The notes under the pieces: model-generated
The model's database searches: none
Told to the model about the DNA's origin: nothing
The model's input: only the letters and a program-made list of their open reading frames with translations
Assembly (NCBI GenBank): GCA_026986055.1
Contig: JALSPH010000204.1
Coordinates: 1-8,904 of the forward strand
Source: Campylobacterales bacterium
GTDB lineage: Bacteria; Campylobacterota; Campylobacteria; Campylobacterales; Hydrogenimonadaceae
Reading direction: 5' to 3'
Length of the DNA: 8,904 bases
Shown here: one piece after another, positions 1-6,137 of the stretch
Numbering within the stretch: the first letter of the stretch is position 1
Layout of the letters: each line of letters opens with the position of its first letter
Position numbers and translations under genes: made by a program

Positions 1-94
1 GCTCTCTTAAAAATATCTCTTTATTCGAATAGAGAGAGTGGACCATCAGGTGCAGAAGCTGGTTCACCTCTGTCTGAAACTCATGCTTCGACAT
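1..94 (-). CDS. htpG: Molecular chaperone HtpG (Hsp90), N-terminal fragment; runs off the window
   Basis: The reverse complement of 94-1 opens with ATG and encodes 31 residues before the window ends. The segments HEFQTEV, QLLHLM and [13 protein letters not shown] match the start of the bacterial Hsp90 N-terminal ATPase domain. In E. coli HtpG the same motif ends at catalytic Glu34 of the FLRE-LISN segment, so the last visible residue, E31, should be the ATPase glutamate. HtpG is a cytosolic homodimeric ATP-dependent chaperone that remodels client proteins. The start is supported by a strong Shine-Dalgarno, GAGGAG at 107-102, seven bases upstream of ATG. The rest of the gene (normally over 600 residues) lies to the left of the window. 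It is monocistronic at its 5' side, with its own promoter just downstream of the dynamin-like gene's stop codon. The identification is secure despite the short length because this N-terminus is highly conserved. Confidence 0.93.
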   Translation of the reverse strand, partial: MSKHEFQTEVNQLLHLMVHSLYSNKEIFLRE

Positions 95-123
95 CGTAAA
101 ACTCCTCTTTTTTTATATGGAAT

Positions 124-151
124 TTTATAACTTTGATAGTAGCAATGTCAA
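124..151 (-). promoter_or_regulatory. sigma70-type promoter of htpG
   Basis: On the minus strand a perfect -35 TTGACA (151-146) is followed, after 16 bases, by a -10 TATAAA (129-124), extending to TATAAAAT. The expected transcription start is near 117, giving a leader of about 23 bases that contains the GAGGAG RBS. The -35 box lies only a few bases beyond the stop codon (160-158) of the upstream gene. An imperfect inverted repeat (131-136 ctttga, 148-152 tcaag) overlaps the -35 element and could be a repressor site. No CIRCE (HrcA) element is visible. Confidence 0.75.
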
Positions 152-157
152 GTTTTA

Positions 158-1567
158 TTACTTTGTTTCTGTATGATTTCTTTCGTTCATATGACTACCT
201 GATGGGCTGACGAACTGGTCGTTGAGTCTCTGTATAGCCTTTTTGCTCTCGGCTATAACCCCCTCAAGACGCTTCTGCGACAATCCTATCCAGCCGCTGA
301 ATCTCGCTCTGGCCAGAGGGTACCACCATCTTGTGTTGTGCTTGAAAGCGGTCGCTACGGCGTGATCCTGTGCTTCGAGCTTTCTGTAGACTCTTTTGCC
401 GACGAAGTTTCGCACCTTGAAGTGCAGAAAAAGCAGAACGGCCGCAAGTACCAGCAGGGATACTGCGGAAGAGATGGGAGAGGATGAAAGCGTCTGTACG
501 AAACCGAACTGAAGTTCCAGCAGTGCGATCGCTGCAAAGAGTACTCCAAAAAGTACCAAATCGACTATAACCACTCTCTCGGACCACTTACGAAGAGCCT
601 TTTTAAGCATGGGAAACTTCTCATCTTTGATCTCTTTCGCAAAATCCTCGAGCGCTTTGGTTATGCGATACGCCCTCTCGATACCGACTTTATCCATCCT
701 ATCCGTTATCTCTTTAAGATCCTCATCTCTCTTTCGCTTCAAGCGCTCCGCCTGAGCCTCATCTTCTATTTGAACCTTCGCATCTTCGCTATATATAGCG
801 AAAAAGTTTCCGGCAACCAGCCCCTGCTGAGAGAGAGCTCTTTGCCACGACCCTATGACATCTTCGAGGTTATCCTCTTTTGCCGTCGTATCTATCTGGT
901 TTAGAATGTAGAGTATCTTGTTGGCATCTCTATGGTTTACGGCAGCGCCTACAAGATGCTCCAGAGTATCCCTCATGGCACCCGGCTCCGGGTGCCTGGC
1001 ATCGAAAAATATCAAAACCAGATCGGACATATCTATGATATGGCTTGTGATCCGCAGTATAGCGTCGCGCTGAGAGTCTGCATCAAAACCGGGCGAGTCT
1101 ATGATAATCTTACCCTTCACCGCCTCCGAGCGTACGGTTTTTAGCTGAAGGTAGAGGTTCACCCTGCTCCCCTCGCCGGCATCCACCTTCTCCACCTCTT
1201 CACTTATGTTGTAGAAAGGAAAACGGGGATCGGCATCGAGCGCCAAACCCGGCAGAGTCGTAACATCTTCGCCGCTTCCGTAGCAGATAACCGTGAATTT
1301 GTCATCGACCGCCTGGTTGCCGGTACTTTGTGCTTTTATACCGAGATATTGGTTTATGAAAGTGGACTTTCCCGAAGAGAAGGTACCCAGGATCGAGATG
1401 AGCGGCCACCATGATATGTGCGCCGTGTAGGTATCTTCGGGATCCAAAAATCCGTTTTTACGGGCAACTTTGTCTAGAATTTCGTAATACTTTATAACAT
1501 CAAGAAGAACCGGGTTCTCCTCGCTTAAGTGCTGTTTGAGTTTCTTGTATCGCTCCTGCGGCGTCAT
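158..1567 (-). CDS. Dynamin-like GTPase with C-terminal membrane hairpin
   Basis: This is a 469-residue protein. The GTPase domain shows G1 GTFSSGKST (61-69, the dynamin-type GxxSxGKS P-loop), G3 DSPG (157-160) and G4 NQID (223-226). A charged, probably helical stretch follows (about 262-332), then two hydrophobic segments (about 332-352 and 365-383), and an amphipathic C-terminal region (about 385-450). The architecture fits the bacterial dynamin family: GTP-dependent membrane remodelling or tethering at the cytoplasmic membrane, here probably anchored by the helical pair. The frame stays open further upstream to 1678, but the start was set at ATG 1567 because GGAGG (1577-1573) sits five bases before it and the -10 TATAAT lies just upstream; a longer form would begin upstream of that promoter. 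C. jejuni has paired dynamin-like proteins (DLP1/DLP2, from memory); no second copy is in this window. Precise function is unknown; family assignment is confident. Confidence 0.85.
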   Translation of the reverse strand: MTPQERYKKLKQHLSEENPVLLDVIKYYEILDKVARKNGFLDPEDTYTAHISWWPLISILGTFSSGKSTFINQYLGIKAQSTGNQAVDDKFTVICYGSGEDVTTLPGLALDADPRFPFYNISEEVEKVDAGEGSRVNLYLQLKTVRSEAVKGKIIIDSPGFDADSQRDAILRITSHIIDMSDLVLIFFDARHPEPGAMRDTLEHLVGAAVNHRDANKILYILNQIDTTAKEDNLEDVIGSWQRALSQQGLVAGNFFAIYSEDAKVQIEDEAQAERLKRKRDEDLKEITDRMDKVGIERAYRITKALEDFAKEIKDEKFPMLKKALRKWSERVVIVDLVLFGVLFAAIALLELQFGFVQTLSSSPISSAVSLLVLAAVLLFLHFKVRNFVGKRVYRKLEAQDHAVATAFKHNTRWWYPLARARFSGWIGLSQKRLEGVIAESKKAIQRLNDQFVSPSGSHMNERNHTETK

Positions 1568-1595
1568 TTGCTCCTCCGTCATATCACATTTATGT

Positions 1596-1601
1596 ATTAT
1601 A
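1596..1601 (-). promoter_or_regulatory. Probable -10 box for the dynamin-like GTPase gene
   Basis: A perfect TATAAT is read on the minus strand (1601-1596), preceded by GAG, 28 bases before the ATG at 1567. No good -35 hexamer lies at 16-18 bases upstream (ACCAAC at 1624-1619 is the best candidate). Weak -35 conservation is usual for Campylobacterota sigma70 promoters. The predicted leader is about 20 bases and contains the GGAGG site. Confidence 0.6.
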
Positions 1602-1651
1602 CTCTTATTTAAGGTAACGTTGGTTAAAAGATATTTTAAGGGTGAACTCTG

Positions 1652-1657
1652 TATTAT
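1652..1657 (+). promoter_or_regulatory. Possible -10 box for the DUF3015/DUF4105 pair
   Basis: TATTAT at 1652-1657 lies 35 bases upstream of the DUF3015 start codon, in an AT-rich stretch with no clear -35. Together with the minus-strand TATAAT at 1601-1596 it makes the 1568-1692 gap a divergent promoter region. The assignment rests on position and similarity to consensus only. Confidence 0.4.
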
Positions 1658-1692
1658 TCTCTCACCTACTAAAACCAAAAATAGGAGAAAAT

Positions 1693-2139
1693 ATGAGAAA
1701 AATAGTAGTTAGTACGATAGCGGCCCTCACTATAGCCTCTACGGCATTTGCCGGAGTGAATAACCAAACTGGTTGCGGTCTTGGCGCGATGCTCATAAAG
1801 GATGACTCTTCTGCCATTATGCTTGCGCTTCAAGCGACTACAAACGGAACTTCAGGAAACCAGACTTTCGGTATAACTTCCGGAACTCTCGGATGTAAAA
1901 AGACAAAGCTTGTGATGAATGAGAGAGCCGAAGAGTTCGTAGCGGCAAATATGGATACTCTTGCAAAAGAGATTGCAGTCGGCCACGGTGAGACTATAGA
2001 TACCCTTGCAGAGCTTCTAAATGTAGAAGATAGCGAAGCGTTCGCAGCCGCTCTTCAAGAGAATTACAACAGAATATACACTTCCAAAAACGTAGAGATG
2101 TCAGACGTTCTTGACAACATCTCCGCAACTACACTCTAA
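1693..2139 (+). CDS. Small exported DUF3015-family protein
   Basis: This is a 148-residue protein with a classical Sec signal peptide: MRK, a hydrophobic core at residues 4-18, and a likely cut after AFA (20|21). The mature part begins with NNQTGCGLGAM and continues with QATTNGTSGNQTFGITSG ending in LGCK, the pattern I associate with the DUF3015 family (Pfam PF11220). Only two cysteines (C28, C68) are present, so a single disulfide in the periplasm is plausible. The remaining part (about 75-148) looks helical and acidic. The start ATG 1693 follows AGGAG (1683-1687) with five bases of spacing; the frame is open to 1642 but earlier starts have no RBS and no signal peptide at their N-terminus. 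It precedes the DUF4105 gene on the same strand, with a palindromic hairpin between them. The biochemical function of the family is not known to me. Confidence 0.85.
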   Translation: MRKIVVSTIAALTIASTAFAGVNNQTGCGLGAMLIKDDSSAIMLALQATTNGTSGNQTFGITSGTLGCKKTKLVMNERAEEFVAANMDTLAKEIAVGHGETIDTLAELLNVEDSEAFAAALQENYNRIYTSKNVEMSDVLDNISATTL

Positions 2140-2148
2140 TTTTCAATT

Positions 2149-2176
2149 AAAGCTTGGCTTTTAAAAGCCAAGCTTT
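2149..2176 (+). terminator. Perfect 28-bp palindrome: intrinsic terminator or attenuator between DUF3015 and DUF4105 genes
   Basis: AAAGCTTGGCTTTT (2149-2162) is followed immediately by its exact reverse complement AAAAGCCAAGCTTT (2163-2176). As RNA this folds as a 12-bp stem with a UUAA loop, beginning nine bases after the DUF3015 stop codon. The downstream U-tract is short (TTT then ATC), and the A-rich left side makes it symmetrical. Termination is therefore likely but probably incomplete. That would let some transcription read into the DUF4105 gene, whose probable start lies only 16 bases past the hairpin. A role as an mRNA 3'-end stabiliser or a binding site for a dimeric regulator cannot be excluded. 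Confidence 0.7.
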
Positions 2177-2192
2177 ATCAAGAAACTTCAAG

Positions 2193-4016
2193 TTGATCAA
2201 AACTATTATTTTAACTATTATCGCTTCGATATTTTGCTATGCGCAAAGTGCCTCTTTTTATATAGAGAAAGCCGAAGGTTTAAAGCTATATCAAAAAAGG
2301 TACTGGCATCTACTTCTACATATGAGAGAGGGTGAGAGCGAAATCGACGACCCGAGATTTTTTCTATCCAAGAACGGCAAATATGACCCTAAAGCGGAGC
2401 TAAACGCTACTATTAACGCTCTCTTTAACGAAACACGTTTTGACGACAACTCGACGGCATGCCTCTTTCCTGCAAGAAAATGGTGGCTTGAAAAAGAGCT
2501 TCAGATAAAAAATTTTCCAAAAGTCACTTGCAACGAGTTTGATAAGACCGTAGAAAGGTTGTCGCCAAAATCCGCTACCATCGTTTTTCCGGCTGCACAC
2601 ATAAACTCACCTGCATCAATGTTCGGACATACTTTTTTAAGAATCAACTCTCACTACAAATCTAAACTTTTAGCATATGCAGTCAACTATGCCGCGGAAG
2701 CGGACGAAAATAGAGAAAACGCCATAACATTTGCCGTTAAAGGGCTTTTCGGCGGCTACTACGGTAAATACTCACTCCTTCCATATTATGAAAAATTGAA
2801 AGAGTACAGAGACAGAGAAAAAAGAGATATTTGGGAATACGACCTCAACTTAAGCGAAGATGAAGTGATGAAGATGGTCAGACATATCTGGGAACTCAAC
2901 GGAATAAGATCGAAATACTACTTTTTTACGGAAAACTGCTCTTACAACATGCTTTGGCTAATTGAGACGGCCAGACCGTCGGTACATCTTAAAGAGCACT
3001 TTACATACCATGTTATCCCGCTTGAAACCATTCATGCAGCAAAAGAGGAGGGGCTGATAAGTGATGAAAACTATAGACCTTCAAAGCACACTATCCTTTT
3101 AAGATATGAAGAGCTGATCGACAAAAAATATATCCACTACGTACAGATTTTGCAGAATAGACCGCAAAAGAGCGAAGAGATAGTCTCGTCTACAGAAATT
3201 CCGACTCAACAGAAAAGATATATCTTAGAAGCCGCTATAGAACTTCTTGAGTACAATTACGCCAAAAGCGAGATGGAGAAAAGTGAGTATCTCGATATTT
3301 TCTACAAGTTATCAAAATCGAGAGCGGCATTAAAAAGAGGCGATATTGTCAAGATAGAAGATCCTCAAAACCCGATCTTGAGCCATAGAGCCGCTGCATT
3401 TAGAGTCGGTACTCTTCATCGTAGCGGAAAGAGCTATGCTCTTTTTGGGTTTAGGCCAGCTTATCACACCCTTGAGGATGGAAGTTTCGGCTTTTTAAGA
3501 GGCACGCAAATAGAGTTTTTAAACGGCAATTTCTTCTTCGATTTAAATAGTTTCAAAGTTGAAGAGTTGACTATTCTCTCCATAACTTCGATCTCTCAAA
3601 GAAGCGACTTGATAAAGCCTTTCTCTTGGAGAACGAAATTTGGATGGGACAGGAACTATCTAAACGACGAAGCGGTTTTTTCCGCTAAAGTAGGAGCTGG
3701 CCTAAGCTGGGGAAACAAATATGGTTATCTCTATACGATGATAGATCCGATCCTGTACGCCACAGAGTCAAATTTAGCAATCGACTTCAGCTTAGGTATC
3801 GTCCTGGATGGATTCGAAAAATCAAGCACGGTTCTGGAAGTCTCCCAAAAATATTACGACTCTTCAACTTCCCAAAAGATACTCTCCTTCTCATATGGAT
3901 ATATGCTGAAACAAAATGCCCAACTAAAGTTAAAATACGAGTATAAGCAGAAACCTTCAAGCCATATAACAGAAGATGAAAACAGCTTGAAGATTCTACT
4001 CACTCTTCATTACTGA
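2193..4016 (+). CDS. DUF4105 (Lnb_N-like) envelope protein with predicted permuted papain-like domain and C-terminal beta-barrel
   Basis: This is a 607-residue protein counted from TTG 2193. The signal peptide (residues 1 to about 20: IKTIILTIIASIF core, then YAQSA) leads into a helical N-terminal region. A Cys pair follows (C90 in ACLFPARKWWL, C113 in VTCNEF), then the DUF4105 core: FPAAHINSPASMFGHT (132-147) with a conserved His, H146, and FFTENCSYNM (244-253) with Asn-Cys, C249. His before Asn-Cys is the order seen in permuted papain-like (LRAT/NlpC-type) hydrolases and acyltransferases, so H146 and C249 are the candidate catalytic pair. From about 395 the sequence alternates polar and hydrophobic residues and ends LLTLHY with a terminal aromatic, as in outer-membrane beta-barrels. 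PF13387 has been linked to Lnb, a lipoprotein N-acyltransferase of Bacteroides (from memory); function here is unproven. The frame extends to TTG 2154, but that codon lies inside the palindromic hairpin. TTG 2193 gives a good signal peptide, although its RBS is weak. Confidence 0.82.
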   Translation: MIKTIILTIIASIFCYAQSASFYIEKAEGLKLYQKRYWHLLLHMREGESEIDDPRFFLSKNGKYDPKAELNATINALFNETRFDDNSTACLFPARKWWLEKELQIKNFPKVTCNEFDKTVERLSPKSATIVFPAAHINSPASMFGHTFLRINSHYKSKLLAYAVNYAAEADENRENAITFAVKGLFGGYYGKYSLLPYYEKLKEYRDREKRDIWEYDLNLSEDEVMKMVRHIWELNGIRSKYYFFTENCSYNMLWLIETARPSVHLKEHFTYHVIPLETIHAAKEEGLISDENYRPSKHTILLRYEELIDKKYIHYVQILQNRPQKSEEIVSSTEIPTQQKRYILEAAIELLEYNYAKSEMEKSEYLDIFYKLSKSRAALKRGDIVKIEDPQNPILSHRAAAFRVGTLHRSGKSYALFGFRPAYHTLEDGSFGFLRGTQIEFLNGNFFFDLNSFKVEELTILSITSISQRSDLIKPFSWRTKFGWDRNYLNDEAVFSAKVGAGLSWGNKYGYLYTMIDPILYATESNLAIDFSLGIVLDGFEKSSTVLEVSQKYYDSSTSQKILSFSYGYMLKQNAQLKLKYEYKQKPSSHITEDENSLKILLTLHY

Positions 4017-4022
4017 ATACTC

Positions 4023-4169
4023 TGAAAAATTGGAAAATTGACTCAAGCAAGTGAAGTTGCTGCTTCGCAAACGCTAGAAAACTTCCTAAAAATAGCTGAA
4101 CAAGCGCAATTTTTCAGCGTAAGTTTTCCCGCTAAAACATTCAAGCTTTCGTTCATTTTCCATTTTTCA
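4023..4169. repeat. Large imperfect palindrome (MITE-like intergenic element) between convergent genes
   Basis: The left end TGAAAAATTGGAAAATTGA (4023-4041) matches the reverse complement of the right end (4151-4169, read as TGAAAAATGGAAAATGAAC) apart from single-base gaps. Further in, GAAAACTT (4077-4084) pairs with AAGTTTTC (4121-4128), and GCTGAA (4095-4100) pairs with TTCAGC (4113-4118) around a 12-base loop. The left arm also has a local hairpin (gtgaag 4051-4056, cttcgc 4063-4068). The segment almost fills the gap between the DUF4105 gene and PBP1A, so it could act as a bidirectional terminator or be a nonautonomous mobile or REP-like repeat. A 47-codon frame crosses it on the minus strand (4186-4043, MLIEPYEKWK... 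to ...CEAATSLA) with no convincing RBS, and I do not call it a gene. No second copy is visible in this window. Confidence 0.6.
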
Positions 4170-4193
4170 TAAGGTTCAATTAGCATAAACTCT

Positions 4194-6137
4194 TTAGAAG
4201 AGAATCTCCTCTTCGGACTCTACTTGGCTATCGGACGGCAAAATGGAGATATCGGTATATATAAACTCTTTCCCTCCTCTTTTTACACGGTAGACGCCTT
4301 CTGGCTCTTCGAACTCTCTTCTGTATTCGGGGTGTTTACGTACAAGGTCGGTGTAGAAAACTCTTGCGACCGGTGCAGCGGTACGACCTCCGGTTTCCCG
4401 TTTCGGCAAAGGGGTGTTGTCATCGTTTCCGAACCATACAATCGCTTCGACATCGGGAGTGAAAGAGCAGAACCATGTATCTACACTGTTGTTTGTGGTA
4501 CCGGTTTTGCCGGCAATATCCATCCCTCTGACCCTCGCATTTCTACCCGTACCTCTTCGTACGACATCTCTTAACATATCGACAAGCAGATATGCCTGCG
4601 GTTTCGGATATATCTCTTTGCTTTGCGGCTCGACTCTCATAAGCAACTTACCCTCGCTGTCGTAAAGCTCGGTAACCAGCCGCGGCTCGTGCAGAGTTCC
4701 CATATCTGCAAAAACCGTATAGAGTCTCGCCAACTGCATCGGCGACAAAGCCAAATTTCCAAGCGCTATGGAGAGGTTGTAGGGCAGATCTTTTATGCCA
4801 AGCGGCTTGAGCTTCTTATGAAGGGTCATTATGCCTATCTCGTTTACGAGATTTATCGTAGCAAGATTTCTTGAGTGAACCAACGCTTCGCGCAGGGTTA
4901 TGATACCTTTGTAGTTCTTTTCATAATTTTTCGGCTGCCACAGTTTTTCGGTATCTCCCTCTTCGAAACGATACGTTCTTGCGATATCCGGAATCTTGCT
5001 GGAAGGGTTGTAACCGAGGTTCAAAGCGGTTTCATAAATGAAAGGCTTGAAGGCAGACCCCGGCTGACGTCTGGAGGAGATCGCTCTATTGAAAGGGCTT
5101 TTGGCATAATCGACGCCGCCAAGCATAGCCAGAACGTCTCCACTCCTACCATCGAGTACGACCATGGCACCGTTGAATGTTTTGGAGACGTTATCATCCC
5201 CTTCATGCCGTTTCCAGTATGCATCATATCCGAACTTCAAAGCCTTTCTGGCCATCTCCTGATACTCGAGGTCTACCGCGGTATGGACCTTGTAGCCACC
5301 CCTGCGAATATCCGGGTACTTGGCCTTCAAACTCTTGACGACGGCATCGACGACATATGGGGCTCTGTTTTGAGTCAACGTATCGTCGAAAACTTCGGGA
5401 GCCTCTTTTACGGCACTCATATATGTCGCTTCATCTATCCACCCAAGAGTTCTCATCCTCTCCAAAACGCGATTGGCTCTTGCCATAGCGTTTGCGTAAC
5501 GGCGGGTCGGATCGTAGGCGCTTGGAGCCTTCGGAAGCCCTACCAGTATAGCTATCTCTTTCAGAGTCAACTCGTCGAGATCTTTATGGAAGTAGCCGAG
5601 CGCCGCTGTTCTGATGCCGTAATATCCGTGTCCGAAAAATATGGCGTTGAGATAGCGCTCCAAAATCTCCTCTTTTGTAAGCTCCTGCTCCAGACGTATC
5701 GAAAGAAGCGCCTCCTTTATCTTCCTCTCTATCTTCTTTTCCCTTGTAAGCAGAGTCGATTTGACAAGCTGTTGCGTAAGGGTAGAGGCCCCTTCCACAA
5801 GCTTTCTAGCCTTTATATCTTTTATGATCGCCCTGAATATCGCCTCGGGATTTACACCGTGATGTTCGAAAAAGAGAGTATCCTCTATAGCCACCAGAGC
5901 CTCTATGACACGCCCCGGTATCTCTTCGTAAGGGACGTATATTCTGTGCTCCTTTTCGAAAACGTTGGCGAGCAGTTTACCGTTACGGTCGAAAATCTGT
6001 GTCGTTTTCGGCGGATTGTACTCCACCAGTGGACGCACCTGATGACCTATTTCAAAATATAGATAGAGCAGATAGCCGGCTGCGGCAAATGCCGCTATGA
6101 CTCCGAGCCTAAAGATCCATCTGAACAGAAATCTCAT
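4194..6137 (-). CDS. pbp1A: Penicillin-binding protein 1A: bifunctional peptidoglycan glycosyltransferase/transpeptidase
   Basis: This 647-residue class A PBP polymerises lipid II into glycan strands and cross-links the peptides on the outer face of the cytoplasmic membrane. A short cytoplasmic N-terminus is followed by one membrane anchor (about 8-28). The GT51 domain has EDTLFFEHHGV (85-95; catalytic E85), GASTLTQQLVKS (116-127), a second conserved acid region KIKEALLSIRLE (139-150; E142) and the block around RYLNAIFFGHGYYGI (161-175). The transpeptidase domain carries all three signature motifs: SAFK (361-364; nucleophile S361), SRN (422-424) and KTGT (544-547). The length is typical for Campylobacterota PBP1A, and nothing appears broken. 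ATG 6137 overlaps the ABC gene's stop by four bases (ATGA), with GGGAG eight bases upstream, so translation is probably coupled. It is the last gene of the operon; the palindrome at 4023-4169 lies just beyond its stop. Confidence 0.97.
   Translation of the reverse strand: MRFLFRWIFRLGVIAAFAAAGYLLYLYFEIGHQVRPLVEYNPPKTTQIFDRNGKLLANVFEKEHRIYVPYEEIPGRVIEALVAIEDTLFFEHHGVNPEAIFRAIIKDIKARKLVEGASTLTQQLVKSTLLTREKKIERKIKEALLSIRLEQELTKEEILERYLNAIFFGHGYYGIRTAALGYFHKDLDELTLKEIAILVGLPKAPSAYDPTRRYANAMARANRVLERMRTLGWIDEATYMSAVKEAPEVFDDTLTQNRAPYVVDAVVKSLKAKYPDIRRGGYKVHTAVDLEYQEMARKALKFGYDAYWKRHEGDDNVSKTFNGAMVVLDGRSGDVLAMLGGVDYAKSPFNRAISSRRQPGSAFKPFIYETALNLGYNPSSKIPDIARTYRFEEGDTEKLWQPKNYEKNYKGIITLREALVHSRNLATINLVNEIGIMTLHKKLKPLGIKDLPYNLSIALGNLALSPMQLARLYTVFADMGTLHEPRLVTELYDSEGKLLMRVEPQSKEIYPKPQAYLLVDMLRDVVRRGTGRNARVRGMDIAGKTGTTNNSVDTWFCSFTPDVEAIVWFGNDDNTPLPKRETGGRTAAPVARVFYTDLVRKHPEYRREFEEPEGVYRVKRGGKEFIYTDISILPSDSQVESEEEILF

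Noticed and set aside
95..160. CIRCE (HrcA) operator upstream of htpG
   Set aside because: No TTAGCACTC-N9-GAGTGCTAA-like pair is present in the leader or promoter; only a weaker HAIR-like repeat was found.
1568..1678. 37-residue N-terminal extension of the dynamin-like GTPase
   Set aside because: It would begin upstream of the likely -10 box at 1601-1596 and ignores the strong GGAGG site placed for ATG 1567.
2154..2192. Upstream TTG start for the DUF4105 gene (13 extra residues)
   Set aside because: The codon lies inside the perfect palindrome, has no RBS, and would place extra residues before a standard signal peptide that starts properly at TTG 2193.
4875..6062. Long plus-strand open frame (395 codons) opposite PBP1A
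   Set aside because: It is wholly antisense to a gene with every catalytic motif intact, has no recognisable domain, and its composition mirrors the PBP1A codons. It is a shadow frame.
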